DNA from: CAYUEN01 sp964443745
Lineage (GTDB): Bacteria; Campylobacterota; Campylobacteria; Campylobacterales; QNZT01
Reading direction: 5' to 3'
DNA length: 46,978 nt
NCBI GenBank assembly: GCA_964443745.1
Contig: CAYUEN010000013.1
Span: 1-46,978, forward strand
Below the pieces are notes generated by a model that was not told the DNA's origin, made no database searches, and saw nothing but the letters and a program-made list of their open reading frames with translations. Position numbers and translations under genes: made by a program. Below are positions 16,202 to 24,246 of this stretch, piece after piece. How positions within the stretch are numbered: position 1 is the first letter of the stretch; every line of letters begins with the position of its first letter.

Positions 16202-17668
16202 ATGCAATCATCTACTGCATTAGAGTATGATTATACAGTTGCGAAGATGTTTATGGTCGCCGCAATTGTATTGGGTATCGTCGGTATGACCATTGGTGTG
16301 CTCATCGCATTCCAGCTGGCATTTCCCGATCTGAACTATCTGGCGGGCGAATATGGTACGTTCAGTCGGCTCAGGCCACTGCATACGGACAGCGTAGCGT
16401 TCGGTTTCACACTAAGCGGCATCTGGGCAAGCTGGTATTATGCCGGTCAGAGAATGTTAAAAGTTTCGATGGCGGAGTCTCCTTTTCTGATGTTTATCGG
16501 AAAACTCCACTTCTGGCTCTACATTCTTGGGGTTGCGGCGGTTGTCGTCACGCTTTTTATGGGTTATACCACTTCCAAGGAGTATGCTGAGTTCGAATGG
16601 CCGATCGATATTGCGATCGTTGTCGTCTGGGTTATCTTCGGTATCAATCTGTTCGGTATGATCGGTATTAGAAGAGAGAAATATCTCTACATCTCTATGT
16701 GGTATTTCATCGCATTCTATGTAGCGGTCGCGATGCTCTATCTCTTCAACAATATGGAAGTTCCCACCTATTTCGCTTCTGGTGGCTATGGTGACTGGAT
16801 GCACTCGGTCTCTATGTACGCAGGCACGAACGATGCGCTGGTACAGTGGTGGTATGGGCACAATGCGGTCGCCTTCGTCTTTACCACGCCGATCATCGCG
16901 ATGATCTACTACTTCCTTCCCAAAGAGTCCGGACAAGCGGTCTACTCCTACAAACTCTCTCTGCTCTCTTTCTGGGGTTTGATGTTCGTCTATCTCTGGG
17001 CGGGTGGCCACCACTTGATCTACTCTACGGTTCCTGACTGGATGCAGACGATGGGTTCGATATTTTCGATCGTATTGATCCTTCCATCCTGGGGTAGTGC
17101 GATCAATATGCTTTTGACGATGAAAGGTGAATGGGGACAACTCCAGACGAATCCTTTGATCAAATTTATGATTCTCGCGTCGACGTTCTATATGTTCTCC
17201 ACGCTCGAAGGTCCGATCCAATCCATCAAATCCGTCAACGCTTTGGCCCACTTTACAGACTGGATTCCCGGACACGTTCATGATGGTACGCTAGGATGGG
17301 TCGGCTTTATGGTGATCGCTGCGATTTTCCATATGGCACCCAGAATGTTCAAACGAGAAATTTATAGCAAGAAAATGGTGGACGCACAGTTCTGGATTCA
17401 GACGACAGGTATCGTTCTGTACTTCTCCAGTATGTGGATCGCCGGTATCACACAAGGTATGATGTGGAGAGCGACGGATCAATACGGTAACCTCGCATAC
17501 TCTTTCATCGATACGGTTACGGTCTTGCAACCATACTATACGATCAGAGCGGTAGGTGGATTGTTGTATCTTGTCGGTGTCTTTATGTGGGCATACAACA
17601 TCTATAAAACATATGCAGCTGGTAGAGCGATCGAGCGTGAGCCAGTCAGTGCTACACCTATGGCATAA
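16202..17668 (+). CDS. ccoN: cbb3-type cytochrome c oxidase subunit I
   Basis: CcoN is the catalytic membrane subunit of the high-affinity cbb3 oxidase, reducing oxygen at a haem b3-CuB centre. It has 488 residues and about 12 membrane helices. Haem and copper ligands are visible in LHTDSVAFGF (about residue 60), WYGHNAVAF (about 220), AGGHHLIYS (about 269) and PGHVHDGTLGW (about 357). I chose the ATG at 16202 because AAGGAGG precedes it. It is first in ccoNOQP. Confidence 0.97.
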   Translation: MQSSTALEYDYTVAKMFMVAAIVLGIVGMTIGVLIAFQLAFPDLNYLAGEYGTFSRLRPLHTDSVAFGFTLSGIWASWYYAGQRMLKVSMAESPFLMFIGKLHFWLYILGVAAVVVTLFMGYTTSKEYAEFEWPIDIAIVVVWVIFGINLFGMIGIRREKYLYISMWYFIAFYVAVAMLYLFNNMEVPTYFASGGYGDWMHSVSMYAGTNDALVQWWYGHNAVAFVFTTPIIAMIYYFLPKESGQAVYSYKLSLLSFWGLMFVYLWAGGHHLIYSTVPDWMQTMGSIFSIVLILPSWGSAINMLLTMKGEWGQLQTNPLIKFMILASTFYMFSTLEGPIQSIKSVNALAHFTDWIPGHVHDGTLGWVGFMVIAAIFHMAPRMFKREIYSKKMVDAQFWIQTTGIVLYFSSMWIAGITQGMMWRATDQYGNLAYSFIDTVTVLQPYYTIRAVGGLLYLVGVFMWAYNIYKTYAAGRAIEREPVSATPMA

Positions 17669-17680
17669 GGAGGTAGAGTA

Positions 17681-18346
17681 ATGTTTCATTGGTTAGAAAA
17701 GAATCCATTCCTTTTTACGGTAGGTGTATTCATTGTCGTTGCATTTGCCGGATTGGTTGAAATCCTTCCGGATTTCGCGAAAGCGTCCCGTCCCTATGTA
17801 GGGACAAAACCCTATACGACACTCCAGTTGGCAGGACGGCATGTCTATATCAAAGACAGTTGCAACGCCTGTCATTCACAACTGATCAGACCGTTCAAGA
17901 GTGAGACGGACAGATACGGTATGTATAGCCTGAGTGGTGAATACGCTTATGACAGACCTTTCCTCTGGGGATCGAAAAGAACGGGTCCAGATTTGCATCG
18001 TGTAGGAAACTATAGAACGACCGATTGGCATGAAAATCACATGTGGGATCCCACCTCCGTCGTTCCCGGTTCCATTATGCCGGCATACAAGCATATGTTT
18101 ACAAATCTTGCGGATATCGATACCGCCTATGCGGAAGCGGTCACTGTCAAGAAAATATTCGGTGTACCTTATGACAAACCGGGTATGCCAAAACTCGGTA
18201 CGATCGAGGAGGCACGTGCAGCTGCGCTGGAAGAGGCGAAAAAAATCGCTGCCGGTATGAAGAATGCAGAGGTCAAAGCAGCAGTTGAGAATGGAAAAAT
18301 TCCACAGATCGTTGCATTGATCGCCTATCTGAATAGTTTGAAGTAG
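17681..18346 (+). CDS. ccoO: cbb3-type cytochrome c oxidase subunit II (mono-haem)
   Basis: CcoO is a membrane-anchored mono-haem c subunit that passes electrons from CcoP to CcoN. It has 221 residues: an N-terminal transmembrane anchor (about 9-27), then the haem site CNACH near residue 60 within KDSCNACHSQLIRPF. AAGGAGG precedes the ATG. The spacing to ccoN is 12 bases and to ccoQ four bases. Confidence 0.96.
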   Translation: MFHWLEKNPFLFTVGVFIVVAFAGLVEILPDFAKASRPYVGTKPYTTLQLAGRHVYIKDSCNACHSQLIRPFKSETDRYGMYSLSGEYAYDRPFLWGSKRTGPDLHRVGNYRTTDWHENHMWDPTSVVPGSIMPAYKHMFTNLADIDTAYAEAVTVKKIFGVPYDKPGMPKLGTIEEARAAALEEAKKIAAGMKNAEVKAAVENGKIPQIVALIAYLNSLK

Positions 18347-18350
18347 GGTG

Positions 18351-18596
18351 ATGTTCGATTACGAAACGTTAAGGGAATTTCAGGCGTATGCCTACTTTTT
18401 CTTTACAGTGTTTCTGGTGTTTATCCTCTATGGGTACATTCATCATCTCTATAGCAGTGAAAAGAAGGGGATTCGCAATTACGAAAAATATGGAAAGATT
18501 GCGCTCGATGACGAGATTACCTCCGAGCCTGTTGAGACGATGACACTCAGAGAGAAAGAGAAATTAAAAAAGAGTCAAAAAAAGGAGAATAAATGA
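18351..18596 (+). CDS. ccoQ: cbb3-type oxidase subunit CcoQ
   Basis: This 81-residue protein has one transmembrane helix (about residues 14-32, AYFFFTVFLVFILYGYIHHL) and a charged cytoplasmic tail. This matches CcoQ/FixQ, which stabilises the oxidase complex. Starts at ATG 18351 and GTG 18348 are both possible. The TGA overlaps the ccoP ATG (ATGA). Confidence 0.85.
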   Translation: MFDYETLREFQAYAYFFFTVFLVFILYGYIHHLYSSEKKGIRNYEKYGKIALDDEITSEPVETMTLREKEKLKKSQKKENK

Positions 18597-19405
18597 GCTG
18601 GTTAAGCGATTATGTCAACCAATTGTCACTGATTGGTGCGGCAGCGATTATCATCCTGACCGTCTTTGTCGCCGGTAAATATATCCGACAGATGAAGACC
18701 GATACAGCGACAGGTGAGCTTGCAGAAGAGAACTGGGATGGTATTGGTGAATATAAAAACCCTATTCCATTGGGATGGGCGGTTATGTATGTAGCGACGA
18801 TGATCTGGGGTGTTTGGTATTGGTTTGTCGGATATCCTCTGAACGCCTTTTCCCAGATCGGGCAATACAACGAAGAGGTCGCCGAATACAACAAGGCTTT
18901 TGAGAGCAAATGGGCCAATCCCGACCAGGAGACACTGATGGGAATGGGTGAAGGTGTTTTCCTCGTCCAATGTGCGCCTTGCCATGGTATCGCCGGAGAT
19001 GGTATCGAAGGAAAAGCGCAGGGATTCGACAAGCGTATGACGGAAGATCAGGTGCTTTATGTCATCCAAAACGGTCAGAATCAGCTTGGATATCCGATGG
19101 GGGCGATGCCGCCGAATTTGGTACAGGGTGACGATGCGAAAGCGGTTGCCAAATATGTAGCCGGTGGTATGAAAGGTGAAGCACCAGCAGCCTGGGCGAC
19201 TTGTGCCGGATGTCATGGACCCGATGGCAAAGGTATGGGTGGTCAGGCACCGAATCTGACAGAATATGACGATGCGTTGGTCGAGCATGTTCTGCAAAAT
19301 GGCAAAAAGGGTAATATCGGTGTAATGCCTGCATTCAAAGATGGCAGATTGACTAAAATCCAGGAAAAAGCGGTGGCCACTTATCTGCGGTCACTGAAGC
19401 AATAG
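18593..19405 (+). CDS. ccoP: cbb3-type cytochrome c oxidase subunit III (di-haem)
   Basis: CcoP is the di-haem c subunit that accepts electrons from soluble cytochrome c. It has 270 residues, with two N-terminal transmembrane segments (about 12-30 and 60-80) and haem sites CAPCH (about residue 127) and CAGCH (about 204). GTGAMPPN-like segments supply axial methionines (GAMPPN, GVMPAF). AAAAAAGGAG precedes the ATG. It overlaps ccoQ. Confidence 0.96.
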   Translation: MSWLSDYVNQLSLIGAAAIIILTVFVAGKYIRQMKTDTATGELAEENWDGIGEYKNPIPLGWAVMYVATMIWGVWYWFVGYPLNAFSQIGQYNEEVAEYNKAFESKWANPDQETLMGMGEGVFLVQCAPCHGIAGDGIEGKAQGFDKRMTEDQVLYVIQNGQNQLGYPMGAMPPNLVQGDDAKAVAKYVAGGMKGEAPAAWATCAGCHGPDGKGMGGQAPNLTEYDDALVEHVLQNGKKGNIGVMPAFKDGRLTKIQEKAVATYLRSLKQ

Positions 19406-19417
19406 GAAGGATGAGAG

Positions 19418-19636
19418 ATGGCTGAAAACAAAACAAGAAGAGTATTTTGTAACATCAATGGTCTGACTGGAGGGGTGATTGCGACACTGCTGTTGCTCGC
19501 TATCCTTGCATATTTGACAATGTGGGCGATCCAAGTACAGCAGGAAAATGCTGAGACATACTACAAAATCGAAAACCCTGCAGGTTTGAAATTTAATAGT
19601 ACCGAAAATGCCAAGCATTACAAACTCGTGAAGTAA
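19418..19636 (+). CDS. DUF4006 family protein
   Basis: This 72-residue protein has one transmembrane helix (about 16-38) and a short soluble tail. It fits the DUF4006 family, which in Campylobacterota sits directly after ccoP. Its role is unknown; a structural or assembly role in the oxidase is inferred from position. AGGAAGG precedes the ATG. Confidence 0.82.
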   Translation: MAENKTRRVFCNINGLTGGVIATLLLLAILAYLTMWAIQVQQENAETYYKIENPAGLKFNSTENAKHYKLVK

Positions 19637-19645
19637 GGAGTCAAG

Positions 19646-19747
19646 ATGGCAAATCTTTTATATTATGTAATCGGCTGGGGTATGGTGGCTATGGCCGCCA
19701 TTACCCTGTGGGCGGTATTTACACCCAATCACCTTTTTGTGGGTTAA
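19646..19747 (+). CDS. Small 33-residue membrane peptide in the cco cluster
   Basis: A short frame starts at ATG with GTAAGGAG seven bases upstream, and encodes MANLLYYVIGWGMVAMAAIT followed by LWAVFTPNHLFVG. One helix spans nearly the whole peptide. It lies nine bases after the DUF4006 gene and its stop abuts the next gene, so it is part of the oxidase operon. Small single-helix peptides of this size are often oxidase subunits (compare CcoM/CydX types), but the family is not identified here. Confidence 0.7.
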   Translation: MANLLYYVIGWGMVAMAAITLWAVFTPNHLFVG

Positions 19748-20383
19748 TTGGTGTCGACATTTTTTTCAAAGAGAGTGGCGCTTTACGTCACTCTCTTTAT
19801 CTCTCTCTCTTTTCCTCCTCTTTTATCGGCGCAGTTTCATTATGAAAGCGATGGTATCATTATGGAGAAAACACTCAAAAAAATGAAAGAGATGGGAGAT
19901 GAATTATATGAGAAAACCGGAATTTCGACCGCTGTTATTGCAAAAAAGCATCTAAACAAAGATGAGTTTTTAAAACTGAAAGAGCACTATCAAAAAACGC
20001 TGAAACCGCCCTATATCCTGTGGATTTTTTCTAAAACCTATATGGATAGAAAAGATATCGGTATCAACCAGATGTTTCATTCGCCCGATCTGGATGGAAA
20101 ATATGATGAAGATGCGCTCTTTAGTCCCTTCCGCGGTAGTTTTACAAAGCTGATCGTTGTAAAAAAATCCAAAAGCGATATCACCTCTGCAGCTTTCTTG
20201 AATGGATATGCGGATCTTGTGGATATGTTGGCAAAAAGCTATGGTGTGACTTTGAAATCGAGTGTCGGTAGTCAAAATCGTGTGACCGTCGATATCTTTC
20301 GTATCGTTTTTTATGGTATGATTCTCTTTTTCGTACTTTGGTATCTGAAAAACAGATTGACTGAAAGGAAAAGCAGTGAGTGA
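19748..20383 (+). CDS. Periplasmic/membrane protein of the cco cluster, TPM-like
   Basis: This 211-residue protein has an N-terminal signal segment (about 10-28) and a periplasmic domain. A C-terminal transmembrane helix follows (about 184-200, IFRIVFYGMILFFVLWYL) with a basic tail. The domain pattern (MGDELYEKTGISTAVIAKKH) resembles TPM-fold proteins; the match is weak. The equivalent place in C. jejuni holds Cj1485c. The start is TTG 19748 or GTG 19751, immediately after the stop of the small peptide, with no ribosome-binding site of its own, so coupling is likely. Confidence 0.75.
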   Translation: MVSTFFSKRVALYVTLFISLSFPPLLSAQFHYESDGIIMEKTLKKMKEMGDELYEKTGISTAVIAKKHLNKDEFLKLKEHYQKTLKPPYILWIFSKTYMDRKDIGINQMFHSPDLDGKYDEDALFSPFRGSFTKLIVVKKSKSDITSAAFLNGYADLVDMLAKSYGVTLKSSVGSQNRVTVDIFRIVFYGMILFFVLWYLKNRLTERKSSE

Positions 20384-20867
20384 CAAAAAGAGAAATTACT
20401 GGCCTCATGGTATCATTCTGGCAACATTCGGTGTTTTGGGACTGAGTATATGGACGATCAATATCGCATCCAAAAACCCCGTCTATATGGACAACGCCTA
20501 TTTGACCGATTATCGAGACGTAGATGCGAATATCAATGAGTTAGTGGCCAAAGAGAGGCTTTTCGATAGCAGGTATACGATTGCGATCGAACCAAAACGG
20601 TTTATTGTCGGAAACAACACCATTACGATCACGATTCAAGAGATCAATGGTACCGAAAGTGTGAACGACGCGAATATCACCGTACTTATCACACGGCCCG
20701 ATACGGATGTATACGATAAAAAACTGAAACCAAAATCGGTTGAAAATGGACGTTATGTGTTTGACCAATTTGACATCGAAAAACTCGGTAGATGGCAAAT
20801 TTTGACGAAAATCACTCTTGGTGAGAGTGCAGCCTTCAAAAAAACCGAGGTAAATGCTACCAAATAA
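20376..20867 (+). CDS. FixH-like protein (CcoH)
   Basis: This 163-residue protein has one N-terminal transmembrane helix (about 12-31) and a periplasmic immunoglobulin-like domain, the layout of FixH/CcoH proteins that help assemble cbb3 oxidase. The GTG start overlaps the upstream stop by eight bases; AAAGGAAAAG lies before it. The end overlaps addB by 14 bases. Function is inferred from layout and position. Confidence 0.78.
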   Translation: MSDKKRNYWPHGIILATFGVLGLSIWTINIASKNPVYMDNAYLTDYRDVDANINELVAKERLFDSRYTIAIEPKRFIVGNNTITITIQEINGTESVNDANITVLITRPDTDVYDKKLKPKSVENGRYVFDQFDIEKLGRWQILTKITLGESAAFKKTEVNATK

Positions 20868-23211
20868 CAGACTGGAGATCTATCCCACCTCCAGAGCGAT
20901 TAGAGAGCTTCTCAACTCAGAGAAACAAAACAGACTTTTGCCCAAAATGGTGACGATCGGTGAATTTGAAAAAAAGGCGTTGATCGTACCGGGTAAAACG
21001 TTTGTAGATGAAGATACACGTCTATTGTTGTTGAAGGAGGCTACGAAATTCGAAGCCTTCGAAACGCTGAAAATAGAGCGTGAATTTTTCAAATTTCTCA
21101 AAAACAGCGAATTTTTGTTTGGATTGTTCAATGAACTCGCATTGGAAGGCGTAGAGTTGGAAGATCTCGCCCAACGAGACATCTATGCCGAATTTACCGA
21201 ACATCTCGAAATTCTGAAAGAAGTACGCCGTCGATATCATAGACTTTTGGAACAAAAAGGTTATGTCGATCAATCGACGCTTCCGCTCCACTACAGTCTC
21301 AACCACACATATCTCAGACAATTCGACCGAATCAGAATCTATCAGGAGGGGTATTTCAGCCGCTTCGAATTTGAACTCATAGAAAAGGTCGCCGAACACG
21401 TACCGGTAGAAATAGATATCAAACTCAACAGATTCAGCCATAAAATGGCGGAGAAATATGCCGAATACGGCTTTGTGTTGCAGTTGGATAGAGCGTATCT
21501 GCTCGACTTTTCCAAAAGAGAGATTCTGGAAGAGAAGCGTTTGCACCCAAGCACTCTGAATGTCGAAGCTGTTGCGCTTTCTACGAGAATCGCACAAATT
21601 GCCTTCGTGAAAAAAAAGGTTTATGACTATATTCAATCGGGTATTCCCCCCGAAAAGATCGCCGTCATACTACCCCGACGTGATTTTGCGGCGCAGCTTG
21701 CACTTTTCGATGAAGAGAACAACTTCAACTTCGCTATGGGATTCGATTTCGAAGAGACGAGAGTGTTTCAGATTATGCAAGCGCTGTTGCGCTATTTTCA
21801 AGATAGAACGATCGAAAACAGGTTGAGACTGAAGCGGCTGGGTATCCCAGAGGAAGATATCGAAACGACTCTGTCTCTTTGGCATATGAAGCTGAAAAAA
21901 GAGGAAGCGACGAAACTACTCTCCTCGTTTTGTGAAAAAGAGGAACGTCTTGAAGTAAAGGAGATCTTTGAGGAGGAGTTGTATCTGTTCAAACGCCTTC
22001 TCCCCCATATCACCCACTATCCTTTTTTCAAAGTGGTGCATCTATTTCTGACAAGGCTTGAAAAGAGAAGACTCGATGATGTCAGAGGCGGAAAAATCAC
22101 GGTTATGGAATTGCTTGAGAGCAGAGGGGTCTTTTTCGAAGGTGTCGTCATCGTAGATTTCAATGAGGAGTTCGTACCCAGCAGAAGTGAAAAAGACCTC
22201 TTTCTCTCCAGTTTTCTACGACAAAAAGTGGGACTTCCCACGATGCAGGATAGAGAAAACCTGCAAAAATATTATTACAAAAGGGTCATCGACAAAGCCA
22301 GATACGTCTCTGTCTCGTACGTAGAAGATGAAATTTCTCAACCGAGTCGTTTTTTGGATGAGATGGGTCTCGAAAGTCGTACATCTGCACATCCAGATCT
22401 CTCTTCCATACTTTTTTGCAAATCGAATCCGCGGTCCCATTTTCTGCCCGTTGATTTGCCGATGGAATACGATTTTACGCAAACACCGCTATCGAGTACG
22501 AAATTGAAAAGTTATCTCCAGTGCAAACGCCGCTACTATTTTCGATATATTTGCAAAATCAAAGAGGCGGAACTTCCCAGCGACAAGAGAAGCGAACGTG
22601 AAATCGGCATAATACTGCATAACGCGTTGAAAAGACTCTTCGAAGCCGTTCCCCGCTACTCGAAGAAAGAGATTTTGCTCGGTGATTTGCGTGAACTGCT
22701 CTATAGTGAAATAAAAAAGGAAGATCAATTTAAATTCGAGATCGATCTTTGGCTCGATCATCTCGAATCTTTTGCAGAGGATCAGATCAGAAGATTTTTG
22801 GAGGGATATCGTATCGTGGCTCTTGAAAAAGAGTACGAAAGAAACTATCGCAGCTTCCGGCTTGTCGGAAAGATCGACAGAATCGATGAAAAAGGAGATG
22901 TATGGCATGTTTTGGATTATAAAACGGGTAAGCTTCCGGAAAATGTCACTCCAAAAAAACTTCAAAAAAGCACAGATTTCCAATTGCAGTTTTACTATCT
23001 ATTGGCGAAACAGGAATATGATCACGTCGTATGCAGTTACTACGATTTGAAAAACGGTCAAAATGTCGAAGAGGCACTTTTTGAAGAGAAGCTTTCTCTT
23101 TTGGATGAAAAACTCCAAATGCTCAAATCCAAAGAGCAGAATTTCACCATGACAGAAGATTTGAAAAATTGCCGATATTGTCCTTACATATGGGTATGCA
23201 ATAAAAATTAA
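20854..23211 (+). CDS. addB: AddB-like recombination exonuclease (PD-(D/E)XK)
   Basis: AddB pairs with AddA to process double-strand breaks for homologous recombination. This is a short form (785 residues). The N-terminal region LEIYPTSRAIREL has no Walker A, so it is unlikely to hydrolyse ATP. The C-terminal nuclease shows HVLDYKTGKLPE as the active site. Four cysteines fit the AddB iron-sulfur cluster: one in YLQCKRRYYFRY (about 557) and CxxCx5C at C773, C776, C782. Base composition is clearly lower in GC than the flanks. The start overlaps the FixH-like gene. Confidence 0.88.
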   Translation: MLPNNRLEIYPTSRAIRELLNSEKQNRLLPKMVTIGEFEKKALIVPGKTFVDEDTRLLLLKEATKFEAFETLKIEREFFKFLKNSEFLFGLFNELALEGVELEDLAQRDIYAEFTEHLEILKEVRRRYHRLLEQKGYVDQSTLPLHYSLNHTYLRQFDRIRIYQEGYFSRFEFELIEKVAEHVPVEIDIKLNRFSHKMAEKYAEYGFVLQLDRAYLLDFSKREILEEKRLHPSTLNVEAVALSTRIAQIAFVKKKVYDYIQSGIPPEKIAVILPRRDFAAQLALFDEENNFNFAMGFDFEETRVFQIMQALLRYFQDRTIENRLRLKRLGIPEEDIETTLSLWHMKLKKEEATKLLSSFCEKEERLEVKEIFEEELYLFKRLLPHITHYPFFKVVHLFLTRLEKRRLDDVRGGKITVMELLESRGVFFEGVVIVDFNEEFVPSRSEKDLFLSSFLRQKVGLPTMQDRENLQKYYYKRVIDKARYVSVSYVEDEISQPSRFLDEMGLESRTSAHPDLSSILFCKSNPRSHFLPVDLPMEYDFTQTPLSSTKLKSYLQCKRRYYFRYICKIKEAELPSDKRSEREIGIILHNALKRLFEAVPRYSKKEILLGDLRELLYSEIKKEDQFKFEIDLWLDHLESFAEDQIRRFLEGYRIVALEKEYERNYRSFRLVGKIDRIDEKGDVWHVLDYKTGKLPENVTPKKLQKSTDFQLQFYYLLAKQEYDHVVCSYYDLKNGQNVEEALFEEKLSLLDEKLQMLKSKEQNFTMTEDLKNCRYCPYIWVCNKN

Positions 23212-23221
23212 AGGCAACAAT

Positions 23222-24202
23222 GTGATTAAAGTAGTCAAAAAAGAAATCGAAAACTATATCGAAGATGTCCCGGTACATGCGATGGAAGGAATGCTCAAAT
23301 CCAGAAGTGACGAATATGGATGGTTTGTCGATGAGAAGTTCGTACTTCCCTTTTTCATAGACAAGCGTATGATTTTTCGTCGTATGGTTTTTACGTCGGA
23401 AACAATTAGAAGAGTCGAGGATGCGACACTGGAAGAAGAGAAAGCGTTTTTGAATGCGATGGTAGAACTGAGCAAAAGAGAAAAACTCGCACATTTCATC
23501 TCCAAAGCACAATCCAAAGCGGTTTTTAAAACGTATCCGGATGAGGCGGAAGCGGTACCGTGGGGAACGATGGTGGTGGATTTGGATCGGAGTGAAGAGG
23601 ATCTTTTCAAAAGTTATGAATCCAAATGCCGTAATATCATCAAAAAAGCGAGAAAACTGGGCGTGACGGTCGAAGAGACGGACGATATCGATCTGGTATA
23701 CAAGTATTTGAAAGATACCTTCGTACGTCAAAACAGCCCCTATATAGCACCGGTTACATTTTTTCGAAATTTGGTCAAAAATCTTCCGAACAATACAAAA
23801 CTGTTCATTGCAAAATCGGGTGATGAGGTTCAGGGAAGTACGATTGTACTTTACGACAAAAAACATGGATACTACGAATACAGCGGCAGCGCAGCCAATC
23901 CGGTCCCGGGAAGCATCAATATGCTTCAGGACGAAATTATGAAACGGCTTCAGAAAATGGGAATCAAAAGCTACGATATGGTAGGTGTCAGGCTTAATGT
24001 CAAACCGGGTACGAAACAGGCGGCGATCAGAAGATTCAAGGAGCGTTTCAGGCCGCGACTGGTGGAAGGATATGCCTTTAGAGTGGTATTGGACCCTCTG
24101 ATGTTCGCACTACATGAGATCGCGATCAAGAGTTATTTCAGACTCAAGGGAATGCGTTATGTCGATGCGATAGATCAAATCAAGAACAACGATTACGATT
24201 GA
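23222..24202 (+). CDS. FemAB/GNAT-fold aminoacyltransferase-like protein
   Basis: This 326-residue cytoplasmic protein resembles the FemAB/FemX and BioF2-like acetyltransferase group. The second GNAT half shows FRNLVKNLPNNTKLFIAKSG and GSTIVLYDKKHGYYEYSGSA. Family members use aminoacyl-tRNA or acyl-CoA to modify lipid II or polysaccharide. The substrate here is unknown. The GTG start has AAAGG ten bases upstream. The gene lies between addB and addA. Confidence 0.75.
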   Translation: MIKVVKKEIENYIEDVPVHAMEGMLKSRSDEYGWFVDEKFVLPFFIDKRMIFRRMVFTSETIRRVEDATLEEEKAFLNAMVELSKREKLAHFISKAQSKAVFKTYPDEAEAVPWGTMVVDLDRSEEDLFKSYESKCRNIIKKARKLGVTVEETDDIDLVYKYLKDTFVRQNSPYIAPVTFFRNLVKNLPNNTKLFIAKSGDEVQGSTIVLYDKKHGYYEYSGSAANPVPGSINMLQDEIMKRLQKMGIKSYDMVGVRLNVKPGTKQAAIRRFKERFRPRLVEGYAFRVVLDPLMFALHEIAIKSYFRLKGMRYVDAIDQIKNNDYD

Positions 24203-24210
24203 TCGCATAC

Positions 24211-24225
24211 GCTTACGTTGTAAGC
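24211..24225. promoter_or_regulatory. Inverted repeat before addA
   Basis: GCTTAC-GTT-GTAAGC is a perfect six-base inverted repeat in the 44-base gap before addA, overlapping the -35 position of the addA promoter. It could be an operator. It is not a convincing terminator because no T-run follows. Confidence 0.4.
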
Positions 24226-24235
24226 CTTTGGAGTG

Positions 24236-24241
24236 TATAAT
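24236..24241 (+). promoter_or_regulatory. -10 element for addA, very close to the start codon
   Basis: A perfect TATAAT ends only five bases before the addA ATG. The predicted transcription start falls on or next to the ATG, so the message would be leaderless; no ribosome-binding site is visible. Confidence 0.5.
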
Positions 24242-24246
24242 CTCCT

